From assembly GCF_020164785.1 (NCBI RefSeq), contig NZ_JAIUGX010000010.1, positions 62,001-126,000 of the forward strand: 64,000 bases of DNA, read 5' to 3'. A model generated the notes under the pieces. It was not told the origin of the DNA, ran no database searches, and saw nothing but the letters and a program-made list of their open reading frames with translations. The position numbers and the translations under genes are program-made. Below are positions 51,147-59,086 of the stretch, one piece after another (the first letter of the stretch is position 1; every line of letters begins with the position of its first letter). This DNA comes from Mesorhizobium sp. ES1-1 (GTDB lineage: Bacteria > Pseudomonadota > Alphaproteobacteria > Rhizobiales > Rhizobiaceae).

Positions 51147-52667
51147 ATGCCCTTGCAACGCTCGAACACAGCGGACAAGTTCATTGTGGACCGCAGGAAA
51201 CGCCATCGCAACAGCGATGTCGCGCGCGCGGTGCGTAAGACGCGCGACCGTCTTTCGCAACAGGCGGGTAATCCCGATTTCGACCGGGAACTTCTCAAGT
51301 TGCATGCCCGCGCGATGACGGGCGGCGCGATCGCCATGCCGCTTCTCGTTCTGGCGATAGCAGCAGGCGGCCGCATTGTAGGAGTCAGCAACGAGATCGG
51401 GCTATGGGCTCTGTTCACCCTGGCCTGCTACACGGCGCTCGCGTTGATGGCGCGGCGGATCGAGCGGACGCAGGCTTCGAACCTCACGGCTGTGCACGCA
51501 CGACGCGGATTCCTGATCGGTCATTTTATGTGCGGCCTCGGCTGGGGCTGGTTCGTCTGGCTTGGGTGCGATGCCTGCCAGGTCGACCAGTTCCAGGCCG
51601 CCAAGGCGGCGGTGCTGTTGTGCGCCATGGCGGCGACTGCGTTGATGACATCTTCGTTGCGCGGCGCCCTACTGGCGACCTTCGCGGTCCCCGTCGCGCT
51701 CTATGCCTATGCCTGGTTCATGCTGCGGATGCCGGTCGGGGCGATCATGGTGGCATTGCTTGTCATGTCGCTGCCCTTCCTCGCTTTTGTCGCTCGCCAT
51801 CTCCACCGTTCGTCTCTGATGCTGCTGTCGTTCCGCTCCGAGAAGGATGCTCTGATCGCCGAACTGGAGACGGCCAAATCGATGTCCGACGAGGCCCGGC
51901 GTCGGGCCGAGGACGCCAATCTGGCGAAGTCGCGCTTCCTCGCGTCTATGAGCCACGAGTTGCGTACGCCGCTCAACGCCATTCTCGGCTTTTCCGAGGT
52001 GATGTCGAACGAGGTGCTCGGGCCGATGAACAATCCGACCTATCGGGACTATGCCCATGACGTGCACGAATCCGGCCAGCATCTGCTCGACCTCATCAAC
52101 GAGATCCTCGACCTGTCGCGCATCGAGGCCGGCCGTTATCAGCTCAATGAGGAGCCGGTGTTCCTGCTCAACATCGTCGAGGATTGCTGCCACATGATGG
52201 AGTTGAAGGCGCGCAACAAGGATATCCGCGTCATCCAAGACTTCGAGCACGAATTGCCGCGCCTCTTCGCCGACGAGCGGGCGGTGCGGCAGATCACGCT
52301 CAATTTGCTGTCGAATGCCATCAAGTTCACCCCCACCGGCGGCCAGATCCGTGTGCGTGTCGGCTGGACAGCGGGCGGCGGTCAGTACATTTCGGTCAAG
52401 GACAATGGACCCGGCATACCCGAGGATGAAATTCCCGTGGTGCTCTCCGCCTTTGGGCAGGGCTCGATTGCCATCAAGAGCGCCGAGCAGGGCACGGGGC
52501 TTGGGTTGCCGATCGTGCAAGGGCTGCTCGCCATGCATGGCGGAGAGTTCGAACTGCATTCGAAGCTGCGCGAAGGCACCGAGGCGATCGCCATTTTCCC
52601 GGTGAGCCGGGTGATGGAGGAGCTGCCCGCACTTCCAACGGCCGCCGTCGCCGCGCGGAGGCGATAG
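51147..52667 (+). CDS. sensor histidine kinase, DivJ/PleC-like
   Basis: The 506-aa protein has a 60-residue cytoplasmic N-terminus, then five to six membrane helices (residues about 60-215), a linker coiled coil (ELETAKSMSDEARRRAEDA) and a HisKA dimerisation domain whose H-box is SHELRTPLNAILGFSE with phosphoacceptor His270. The HATPase domain has N-box LNLLSNAIKFTP, G1 DNGPGIP and G2 GTGLGLPIV. This H-box is the type found in kinases that signal to DivK and control the alphaproteobacterial cell cycle. No response regulator gene is adjacent. The signal is unknown. Confidence 0.9.
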   Translation: MPLQRSNTADKFIVDRRKRHRNSDVARAVRKTRDRLSQQAGNPDFDRELLKLHARAMTGGAIAMPLLVLAIAAGGRIVGVSNEIGLWALFTLACYTALALMARRIERTQASNLTAVHARRGFLIGHFMCGLGWGWFVWLGCDACQVDQFQAAKAAVLLCAMAATALMTSSLRGALLATFAVPVALYAYAWFMLRMPVGAIMVALLVMSLPFLAFVARHLHRSSLMLLSFRSEKDALIAELETAKSMSDEARRRAEDANLAKSRFLASMSHELRTPLNAILGFSEVMSNEVLGPMNNPTYRDYAHDVHESGQHLLDLINEILDLSRIEAGRYQLNEEPVFLLNIVEDCCHMMELKARNKDIRVIQDFEHELPRLFADERAVRQITLNLLSNAIKFTPTGGQIRVRVGWTAGGGQYISVKDNGPGIPEDEIPVVLSAFGQGSIAIKSAEQGTGLGLPIVQGLLAMHGGEFELHSKLREGTEAIAIFPVSRVMEELPALPTAAVAARRR

Positions 52668-52740
52668 GATACCGGGCCAGTCCGCGCCATCTTGAGATAG
52701 TGCCGGGCCTAAACGAACGCGACTGCATCCTGTACGAGCT

Positions 52741-53739
52741 CTAGCCGCGCACCGCCGCCGCCATGCCTGAACTGGTGAGCGCCGCGGCTTTCACCAGGCC
52801 AGCGGCAAGAGCGGCGCCCGCCCCCTCGCCATGGCTTATGCCCAGGTCGAGCAGCGGATGAAGGCCGAGCCGCCCGGCGGCCAGCGCGTGAGCGGGGTCG
52901 GGCGACAGGCCAGCAAGAAGACAATGGTCGATCGCGGCCGGATTGGCGGCATGCAGCACTGCGGCGGCCGCCGTGGCCGCAAGTCCATCGAGCAGTACAG
53001 GGATCCGCTGCATCCGGGCGGCAAGGATGGCGCCGGCGATCGCCGCGAATTCTCGGCCACCGAGGCGGCGCAGCACTTCCAGCGGATCGCCGAGGTGGCC
53101 GTCATGAAAAGCCAGCGCCATATCGACCACTTCCGCCTTGCGGGCCTGCATGGCCGCATCGGCGCCTGATCCCGGGCCGACCCAATCGACGCCCCTGCCC
53201 CCGAACAGCGCCGCGAACAAGGCGGCCGCCACTGTCGAGTTGCCCACGCCGAGATCGCCAAGGCACAAAAGATCGGTCCCGCCGGCGATCGCCTCCATGC
53301 CGAAGGCCATGGTGGCGGCGCAGCCACGTTCATCAAGCGCGGCATCCTCCGTGATGTCGTCGGTGGGGATATGCAAGGCAAGGTCGAAGACCTTCAGCCC
53401 GAGATCGTTGGCGATGCAAATCTGATTGATGGCGGCCCCTCCGGCGGCGCAAAGCTCGACCGCTTCGGCGGTTGCCGCCACTGGCCGGGGCGAAACGCCA
53501 TGCCTGACGACACCGTGGTTGCCGGCAAAGACTGCCATCGAGGCTCTTGTCACGGCCGGCGGAGCACGTCCGCTCCACTTGGCGAGCCAGGCCGCGACAT
53601 CCTCGATGCGTCCCAGCGAATTGGTCCACTTTTCTGCCTTAGCAAACAGCGCCCGCACGCGGGCCTCGGCGACCGTGTCCGGTGCCGGCAGATTGGCCAG
53701 CAGGTCGCGAAAATCGTCGAAGGGCAGCAGGCTTGTCAT
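52741..53739 (-). CDS. cobT: nicotinate-nucleotide-dimethylbenzimidazole phosphoribosyltransferase
   Basis: CobT (called CobU in Pseudomonas denitrificans) activates the lower ligand dimethylbenzimidazole for cobalamin assembly. The 332-aa protein has the core MAVFAGNHGVV near residue 68, GDLGVGNSTVAAA near residue 170 and the catalytic glutamate at 305 in SHGEGAGAALAAG. Length is normal and no key residue is missing. It is cytoplasmic. Upstream (about 195 bases to the divergent DUF1289 gene) I looked for and did not find a convincing cobalamin riboswitch. Confidence 0.95.
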   Translation of the reverse strand: MTSLLPFDDFRDLLANLPAPDTVAEARVRALFAKAEKWTNSLGRIEDVAAWLAKWSGRAPPAVTRASMAVFAGNHGVVRHGVSPRPVAATAEAVELCAAGGAAINQICIANDLGLKVFDLALHIPTDDITEDAALDERGCAATMAFGMEAIAGGTDLLCLGDLGVGNSTVAAALFAALFGGRGVDWVGPGSGADAAMQARKAEVVDMALAFHDGHLGDPLEVLRRLGGREFAAIAGAILAARMQRIPVLLDGLAATAAAAVLHAANPAAIDHCLLAGLSPDPAHALAAGRLGLHPLLDLGISHGEGAGAALAAGLVKAAALTSSGMAAAVRG

Positions 53740-53934
53740 GTTTCCAGCACCGTTCCGTGACGTTGTCCTGCGGCATAGCCGCCTTCCCTGGCCGGCACAA
53801 CCTTCCGCATAACCTCTGGCATTGGCGCTAAAGCTGCCGGGGAAGGCGCAATCGGAAGGGCTTGCATTGGCTCGGCGGCTGCACCATGTGGGGATGGAAA
53901 AGGGGATTCCGCTCGGAACCCCGAAGAGAAAGTC

Positions 53935-54168
53935 ATGACGGCCATCGAATCTCCGTGCATCCTTGTCTGTTCGATCGACATGAAAACCGGTTTCTGTTTC
54001 GGTTGCGGCCGCACGCGTGAGGAAATCGGCGCCTGGATAGGAATGACGCCGGAGGCGCGCCGGGGCGTGATGGCTGAATTGTCGGCACGATTGGAAACCG
54101 TTGAACGCCGGCCGCGCCGGGAGACCCGCCGCACGCGCATGACGCGCGAACGCGACGCGCTGTCGTAA
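53935..54168 (+). CDS. DUF1289 family protein
   Basis: The 77-aa protein has the DUF1289 core SPCILVCSIDMKTGFCFGCGRT near residues 7-28, with four cysteines in a C-x3-C...C-x2-C pattern, likely a zinc or iron-sulfur site, and EEIGAWIGMTPEARRGVMAEL. The C-terminal 20 residues are strongly basic. It is cytoplasmic, function unknown. It is followed 12 bases later by the clan AA protease locus on the same strand. Confidence 0.9.
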   Translation: MTAIESPCILVCSIDMKTGFCFGCGRTREEIGAWIGMTPEARRGVMAELSARLETVERRPRRETRRTRMTRERDALS

Positions 54169-54180
54169 GCGGCAGCGCCT

Positions 54181-54429
54181 ATGAAGCGGCCTTTCTGGAT
54201 AGTGATGGCGCTCATCGGAGCAGGAGCAATCCTGCTAATGTTCAATGACTCCGCAGGCAGTACGCTCGGCATGGAGAATTACGATTTCGGCCGGCTGATC
54301 TGGCTCGGCGCGCTCACTGTCCTGATCGGCGCCGGACTGCTTCGAGCCGGTCGGCGCGATGGCACGCAACCTCGGCGCCTGGGTAGCGATCGTGCTGACG
54401 CTCATCGCCGGCTATCAATATCGTTATGA
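54181..54429 (+). pseudogene. membrane-anchor half of a frameshifted clan AA aspartic protease gene
   Basis: The frame encodes two hydrophobic helices (MKRPFWIVMALIGAGAILLM and a second near residues 37-55) and then GRRDGTQ with a random tail. Proteins I recall from related genomes continue from GLLRxGRR directly into M-A-R-N-L-G-A-W, which here lies in the next frame (ATG 54359). Loss of about 8 bases near 54355 would explain both. Either the gene is frameshifted or it has become two overlapping genes. A sequencing error is possible. Confidence 0.55.
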
Positions 54430-54877
54430 ACTGCAGGACGTGGCCAGCCGGGTGACAGCAGGGCTCGTGCCCGGCAGTCCGCTGGCGCTCGGCGTTGACG
54501 ACGGCCATGCCACTGTGATGCTCAACAAGGCGGACAACGGCCATTTCGAAGCCCGGATCCTGATCAATGGGAACCCTATTCAAGCCGTGGTCGATACCGG
54601 CGCGACGAGCACCGTGCTGACGTCGCAGGACGCGCTGGCCGCTGGCTTCAATCCAGCCACGCTCGACTACACCATACCGGTTTCGACGGCCAACGGCATG
54701 GCGCGCGCCGCCGCGGTCAGGACCGAGGAAATGGCGATCGGCGCCATAGTGCGCAAGGACATGTCGGTAATGGTGGCGGCACCCGGTATGCTGAGCCAAA
54801 GCCTGCTCGGCATGAATTTCATCGGCTCGCTGTCAGGCTTCGACGTGCGTGGCGACCGGATGATCCTCAGGGACTGA
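54359..54877 (+). CDS. retropepsin-like aspartic protease, TIGR02281 family
   Basis: The 172-aa product begins with a hydrophobic segment (LGAWVAIVLTLIAGY), then GHFEARILINGNPIQAVVDTGATSTVLT near residues 59-86, with the catalytic D-T-G-A motif of clan AA proteases, and LLGMNFIGSLSGFDV at the C-terminus. The full-length protein in relatives carries two extra N-terminal helices, which here lie in another frame (54181-54429). The catalytic domain and one membrane anchor are intact, so this part may still be made. Likely location is the periplasmic side of the inner membrane. Confidence 0.75.
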   Translation: MARNLGAWVAIVLTLIAGYQYRYELQDVASRVTAGLVPGSPLALGVDDGHATVMLNKADNGHFEARILINGNPIQAVVDTGATSTVLTSQDALAAGFNPATLDYTIPVSTANGMARAAAVRTEEMAIGAIVRKDMSVMVAAPGMLSQSLLGMNFIGSLSGFDVRGDRMILRD

Positions 54878-54892
54878 GCCGAGCGTGAATAG

Positions 54893-55906
54893 TCAGGCCG
54901 CTTCGGCCCCGCGGGCGCCGAATTCAAGAGCGGCGAATGCCGTCTTAAGAATTTCCGCTCCGGCGCCGGGCCGAGTGGCGTCGGTCGATAGGATCTGGCG
55001 GTAGCGGCGCGCCCCGGGCATTCCGTGGAACAGCCCTACCATGTGACGGCTGACGTGGCCGAGCCGCCCGCCCCGCTCGATGTAGCGTGCTGCGTAGCCA
55101 GCCATCGCATCGATCAGCGCGGCAGGGTCGAAAGTCTCTGCCTCGACGCCATAAAAGGCGGCATCCACGCCGGCCAGAATGCCGGGCGTGTGGTAGGCGG
55201 CGCGGCCAAGCATGACGCCGTCGATGTGGTTGAGATGTGCCCGCCCCTCTTCAGTCGACTGAATGCCACCGTTGATACCGATGAATTTATTCGCTTTTCC
55301 GGTCTTCAGCCGATAGACTCTGGCGTAGTCGAGAGGCGGAATATCGCGGTTCTCCTTGGGGCTCAGTCCCTCCAGCCAGGCTTTTCGCGCATGCACCCAC
55401 AAAGCGTTCGCGCCGGCATCGAAGACGCGATCGGCCAGCGCATCGAGCGCGGGCTCAGGATCCTGTTCGTCGACACCGATGCGGCACTTGACCGTAACCG
55501 GAATGGTCACGGCCGTCTTCATTGCCGCAACGCAATCAGCGACGAGATCCGGCACCTTCATCAGGCAGGCGCCGAAGGTGCCCGACTGGACACGGTCCGA
55601 AGGACAGCCGACATTGAGGTTGATTTCGTCATAGCCGAAGGATTCACCGATACGCGCGGCCTCGGTGAGTTTGATCGGATCGGAGCCGCCGAGTTGCAGC
55701 GCGACAGGATGTTCCGCCTCATCGAAGCCAAGCAGTCGCTCCCGCGCTCCATGGATGACCGCGTCGGCCACCACCATTTCGGTGTAAAGCAGCGCACGGG
55801 TCGTCAACTGCCGATGAAAGAACCGGCAATGCCGGTCCGTCCAATCCATCATCGGGGCCACGGCCAGTCTATGTTCTCGATATTTCTGCATCTTTTCTTT
55901 TAACAT
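54893..55906 (-). CDS. dusA: tRNA-dihydrouridine synthase A
   Basis: DusA reduces uridine 20/20a of tRNA to dihydrouridine with FMN and NADPH. The 337-aa protein has LAVAPMMDWTDRHCRFF at the N-terminus, EINLNVGCPSDRVQSGTFGACLM with the catalytic cysteine near residue 100, VKCRIGVDE and INGGIQS. The start 55906 (MLKEKMQKY) is likely; ATG 55891 is possible. The 5' end of dusA is a known insertion site for integrative elements, and an integrase fragment lies 0.3 kb upstream in this window. Confidence 0.95.
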   Translation of the reverse strand: MLKEKMQKYREHRLAVAPMMDWTDRHCRFFHRQLTTRALLYTEMVVADAVIHGARERLLGFDEAEHPVALQLGGSDPIKLTEAARIGESFGYDEINLNVGCPSDRVQSGTFGACLMKVPDLVADCVAAMKTAVTIPVTVKCRIGVDEQDPEPALDALADRVFDAGANALWVHARKAWLEGLSPKENRDIPPLDYARVYRLKTGKANKFIGINGGIQSTEEGRAHLNHIDGVMLGRAAYHTPGILAGVDAAFYGVEAETFDPAALIDAMAGYAARYIERGGRLGHVSRHMVGLFHGMPGARRYRQILSTDATRPGAGAEILKTAFAALEFGARGAEAA

Positions 55907-56171
55907 CAAGTCGTTCGAATCTGCCGAGTGCAGGCGACTCACGCCAGACAACGACCCTTCTCGCCACGTTTCGATCTCTCAGTGCACAGAGAGCGCACTC
56001 GAATAAAATGCCACCTGCGCAAAGCTAACGTCCGGTTCCTGGCGTGTGCAAGTCCGTCGCACAGGTCGCTACGTCAGCGAGACCCCTTTGCGCCGAGAGA
56101 CGCTCGGCGCTGGGCGACATAAACCGAGGGCCAGGTTGATCGCGGTTAGCGGCCGACCAAATCCCGCAAAG

Positions 56172-56276
56172 CGCGCTGAAACGTTCAGCGAGCTCATCGA
56201 CCTTCATATCGACGACATGTGCGATGTAGGCAAGTCCCGTCGCCGTTCCAAGGCAGCAGCCCTATATGCTGCAAAG
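56172..56276 (+). pseudogene. integrase (tyrosine recombinase) N-terminal fragment
   Basis: The frame reads ETFSELIDLHIDDMCDVGKS followed by RRRSKAAAL. This is very similar to the core-binding (SAM-like) domain of the site-specific integrases I know from Mesorhizobium (S-x-L-I-D-L-H-I-x-D-M-x-x-V-G-K-x-x-x-R-S-K-A). Both sides of the segment lack integrase sequence, and the catalytic domain is absent. It is a remnant lying beside the 5' end of dusA. Confidence 0.6.
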
Positions 56277-56309
56277 CATCCAGATAACCTGTCGGGCTGC
56301 TGGCAAGCC

Positions 56310-56612
56310 CTATCGCTTGGGTTTAGCTCGGCTTGGAGACGCAGCTGATGTTGCGTGTCCGTCACCAAACAAGAGCACGAACCGGTACGGGGCGTCGCGC
56401 CTCCCCGGCGCATGGCTGCTGAGCAGGACAGGACGGCAGAGCGCGCGTGAAAGTGCCTCCGCCGCTCGCTCGTCAATCTCGAGCGTGACATTCTCGCTTG
56501 TGTCTGAAATCCCGCATCGAGGGCAAAACAGGCGATCCACCTCGTCACCGTGGCCGCGCACCAGCGCTACCTTGCATTGTCTACAGCCGACCGGTGGTGC
56601 GTTTCCGATCAT
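56310..56612 (-). CDS. hypothetical zinc-ribbon protein
   Basis: The 100-aa protein has two cysteine pairs, CRQC (about residues 10-13) and CPRCG (about 30-34), then SDTSENVTLEIDERAAEALS. This layout, two CxxC knuckles followed by S-D-T-x-E-N-V and a helix, is one I know from small hypothetical proteins of Mesorhizobium. The C-terminal 40 residues look variable. The ribosome site is weak, so the true start may differ. Zinc binding is inferred, function unknown. Confidence 0.55.
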   Translation of the reverse strand: MIGNAPPVGCRQCKVALVRGHGDEVDRLFCPRCGISDTSENVTLEIDERAAEALSRALCRPVLLSSHAPGRRDAPYRFVLLFGDGHATSAASPSRAKPKR

Positions 56613-56618
56613 TTCCGA

Positions 56619-56801
56619 TCAATCACGTCTGACAAAGTTGGCACCATTGCACCTCAGGCTGATCGCATTCCATTCTGGGACATCACGCCGACGCCCGAAC
56701 AGCTTTGCTTCAGCCCGTGCAATTACTATGCCGGTTGCAGTCATCTCAATTCGGGGCAGCACTTCAAAGCTTGCAACCGCGTCGATCTTACGACCGGACA
56801 C
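56619..56801 (-). CDS. doubtful 60-aa hypothetical protein
   Basis: An open frame ends 6 bases before the zinc-ribbon gene starts, which would fit an operon. However, its codon use lacks the GC3 bias of real genes here, and the plus strand is open across the same bases. No domain is seen. Confidence 0.25.
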   Translation of the reverse strand: MSGRKIDAVASFEVLPRIEMTATGIVIARAEAKLFGRRRDVPEWNAISLRCNGANFVRRD

Positions 56802-57361
56802 TCGGAGAGGGACCTCCTAGAACCGCAGCCGGTTCAAGGGGGGTAAAGCTGTGCCAGCGCCGGCATGATCCGAGCTGTATTCCGCGATCGCGCATCTAGT
56901 CGCGGTGGCACCTTTGTTGTTATCTGTTGGTGGTAGAACTAATTGCTCCTTGACCGGCGCGAGTTCCGGCCCCGCCGGGCATGGTGTCGGCCGACTTTGT
57001 TTTGGTATTCTGGAATGCCCGGATGGAGTGCATTCTAACGTATCAGACGGCGCCGGGTAGTCTGCCCCCGGCTCCTATACAGCTGCACAATCAGGCTCCT
57101 CAATCATCTAGATTGGATCGCTGGATCCGTGTCTTTTGCGACGAACTCGACAGCGGCCTGCGTGGGGCGAATTGTAGGTAACGAAGCGTAACCCTGCTTC
57201 GCATTTTGTGATGGAACTTCTGGCGCGTTGTGCACAGAAGCGTTTTGTTTCCTACCTCCAGTTGCTGTCACATGTCATGGAATTGGCCTAAAGAACGTCG
57301 CCAGAGCGCTTTTCGAGAGCAGCGTATAAAAGTTCACAGTTCCATAGGGTCTAGATAGTTA

Positions 57362-57607
57362 ATGCCAGTGTTTTTTTTCGACATCCAGGATGGCAAGAGC
57401 CGCTCGCCGGACACAGAAGGTACGGAATACCGTGGCATTGCCGAGGCGCAGGCCGACGCCATCAGGATGCTGGTAGCCATCGCGCAGGACGAATGGCATG
57501 ACGGGGCGAGGAGCGCGCTGGCTGTCCAGATATATGACGAGGAACGCAGACCTGTGGTCGCAGCCAAGATCGACTGCGCCGTGACGGTCTTTGACGGTCA
57601 GTTGTGA
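57362..57607 (+). CDS. DUF6894 family small protein
   Basis: The 81-aa protein starts MPVFFFDIQDGKSRSPDTEG, a DUF6894 variant where the usual RYFFD reads VFFFD. The helix (IAEAQADAIRMLVAIAQDEW) and C-terminal strands (VQIYDEERRPVVAAKID) fit the family. No Crp/Fnr gene and no GGAAC promoter precede it, unlike the two other copies in this window. No ribosome site is visible before the ATG. It lies between the dusA remnant region and the polysaccharide cluster. Function is unknown. Confidence 0.75.
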   Translation: MPVFFFDIQDGKSRSPDTEGTEYRGIAEAQADAIRMLVAIAQDEWHDGARSALAVQIYDEERRPVVAAKIDCAVTVFDGQL

Positions 57608-57638
57608 GCCATTTGATAAAATCCGCGCTTCCCAAACA

Positions 57639-58778
57639 CTAGGTTGCAAGAGCGTTCGATGTCTCCAGGCGGCACGGCGCCATGTGCGCTAGGCCATCCG
57701 CATGAGCCATCAATTCGAGATATCGTCGAGCAGATGCAGTCCAGCTGTATTGAGCCGCTCTCGCTCGGCCGCGCGAGGACAGATCGCGTCTGAGACCCTC
57801 GTTCCGTTGTAACCGCAAGAAACAGTTGAACCAGGCATCGGCATTATCAGGGGAAGCATAAAGTACGGCATCTCCTCCGATTTCTGGCAGGCTTGCACGG
57901 TCCGACATGACAACCGGACATCCAAGAGACATAGCTTCGAGCGGCGGCAATCCAAAGCCCTCAACAAGTGACGGGAACGCCAGGCACATTGAGTCGCGGA
58001 GAAGTGCGGCCAGTTCCGCGTCCGAAGATCTCCCCAGCCAGACGACGTTTGGCGCGTTCCTGTAGTCGATCCTGCTGAAGACACGAGAGGTGGAGGCGCC
58101 GACGACCGCCACCTGCAGTCCTGCCGAACCGAGCCGATCCTGGAGGCCAAGGATCAGACCTATATTCTTGTGCGCAATCGAACTGCCCAGCACAACAATC
58201 GTCCCTGGTCCGGCCACAGACCGGGTGCGATCCGAATGAAGAGGCACCCAGCGAAGCGCATGTTCGTGTCCGTTGCCGATGACCTCGATCTTCGACGCGG
58301 AAGACACGCCGTGCCTCGTCAGCTCGCCGGCTGAGTACTGCGACACTGTTGTCACTTTCATCGCAGTTTTGCCCAGAGCGGGTAGCAACGTACGGTAAAG
58401 CAGTCGAAACGGAAGCGAGTAGCTCTGTGGGCATATTCGCGTGTTGACATCATGAATGCACAGTATGTGCCTGCGCGCGCTCAAGGGGCCCGTATTGCAT
58501 AGGCTAAGTAGACCGCCACGAACTCGAGCCGGAAGCACGGCCTGTTCCCAGGCATGACCACCAAAGCTGCCGACTGTCCGGACGCGGATCGTGGAAAGGC
58601 TCAGAAGGTCATGTGGCCCGGGCGGAGCCAGCAACTCAACCTCGAGGTCCCTCGCCAATGGACCTCGATCGGCGAGCAAACTGTCCAGTGCCGAAATGAT
58701 CTCGCGTGCATACCTTTGGACCCCTGTCGTCGGTTGCGCCAGGAAGCGGCCGTTTATCGTCCAATGTCGCGTCATCAA
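57639..58778 (-). CDS. glycosyltransferase family 4 (polysaccharide cluster)
   Basis: The 379-aa protein has a GT-B fold. The N-terminal domain starts with WTINGRFLAQPTTGVQRYAREI, a common start in rhamnosyl/mannosyl-type GT4 enzymes, and the C-terminal domain carries SLVEGFGLPPLEAMSLGCPVV, the E-x7-E donor-binding motif. It transfers a sugar from a nucleotide donor to a lipid-linked acceptor at the cytoplasmic membrane face. It is divergent from the glycosidase/flippase/GT4 operon across about 308 bases. The sugar is unknown. Confidence 0.85.
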   Translation of the reverse strand: MMTRHWTINGRFLAQPTTGVQRYAREIISALDSLLADRGPLARDLEVELLAPPGPHDLLSLSTIRVRTVGSFGGHAWEQAVLPARVRGGLLSLCNTGPLSARRHILCIHDVNTRICPQSYSLPFRLLYRTLLPALGKTAMKVTTVSQYSAGELTRHGVSSASKIEVIGNGHEHALRWVPLHSDRTRSVAGPGTIVVLGSSIAHKNIGLILGLQDRLGSAGLQVAVVGASTSRVFSRIDYRNAPNVVWLGRSSDAELAALLRDSMCLAFPSLVEGFGLPPLEAMSLGCPVVMSDRASLPEIGGDAVLYASPDNADAWFNCFLRLQRNEGLRRDLSSRGRARAAQYSWTASARRYLELMAHADGLAHMAPCRLETSNALAT

Positions 58779-59086
58779 CTCACATTCGGGCGCAAAGATA
58801 GCAGCGCCGAGTCAGCCCCAGTCGCTCCGACTTTCGCTGACGAGAAAGCCCAGGTCATCTTAGCCTTGCGACTTAGCTGACTTAAAGCACAGCCTTGGGT
58901 CGTTCTCATCCGAATGGCGTGTCCTGGGCGGGCCTCTACGCCCAATGTGTGGGCTTGCCGCCGGCTCGCCAGTGATAGGATGGCGCCGACTGCAACAGGT
59001 CTGAATTGTCCCCTTTGATCGATCAGTGATCTGCCAACGGAGTGAAGGCGTATGATATCTGGCGACGTCCAGGGAAGTTTGGGCTG
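58779..59086. other. divergent promoter region of the polysaccharide genes
   Basis: The 308 bases between the divergent glycosyltransferase and glycosidase genes hold no gene. A GATCGATCAGTGATC stretch near 59020 is partly palindromic. I see no clear -35/-10 pair and no duplicated operator. Confidence 0.35.

Larger units (their letters stand above)
55907..57361. other. gene-poor 1.45-kb region next to dusA
   Basis: It holds an integrase fragment (56172-56276), a zinc-ribbon hypothetical gene (56310-56612), a doubtful small frame (56619-56801) and no other supported gene. The last 480 bases before the DUF6894 gene (56880-57361) show only short frames. Base composition is lower in GC than the flanks. 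The pattern fits an old mobile-element remnant. Confidence 0.5.

Noticed and set aside
53740..53934. Possible cobalamin riboswitch upstream of cobT
   Set aside because: GCCAATGCCAG and nearby purine runs on the minus strand loosely recall a B12 box, but the conserved GCCACTG and core elements are absent.
56204..56548. 114-aa minus-strand frame overlapping the zinc-ribbon gene
   Set aside because: It is out of frame with the cysteine-knuckle protein and has low-complexity Arg/Ser-rich content.
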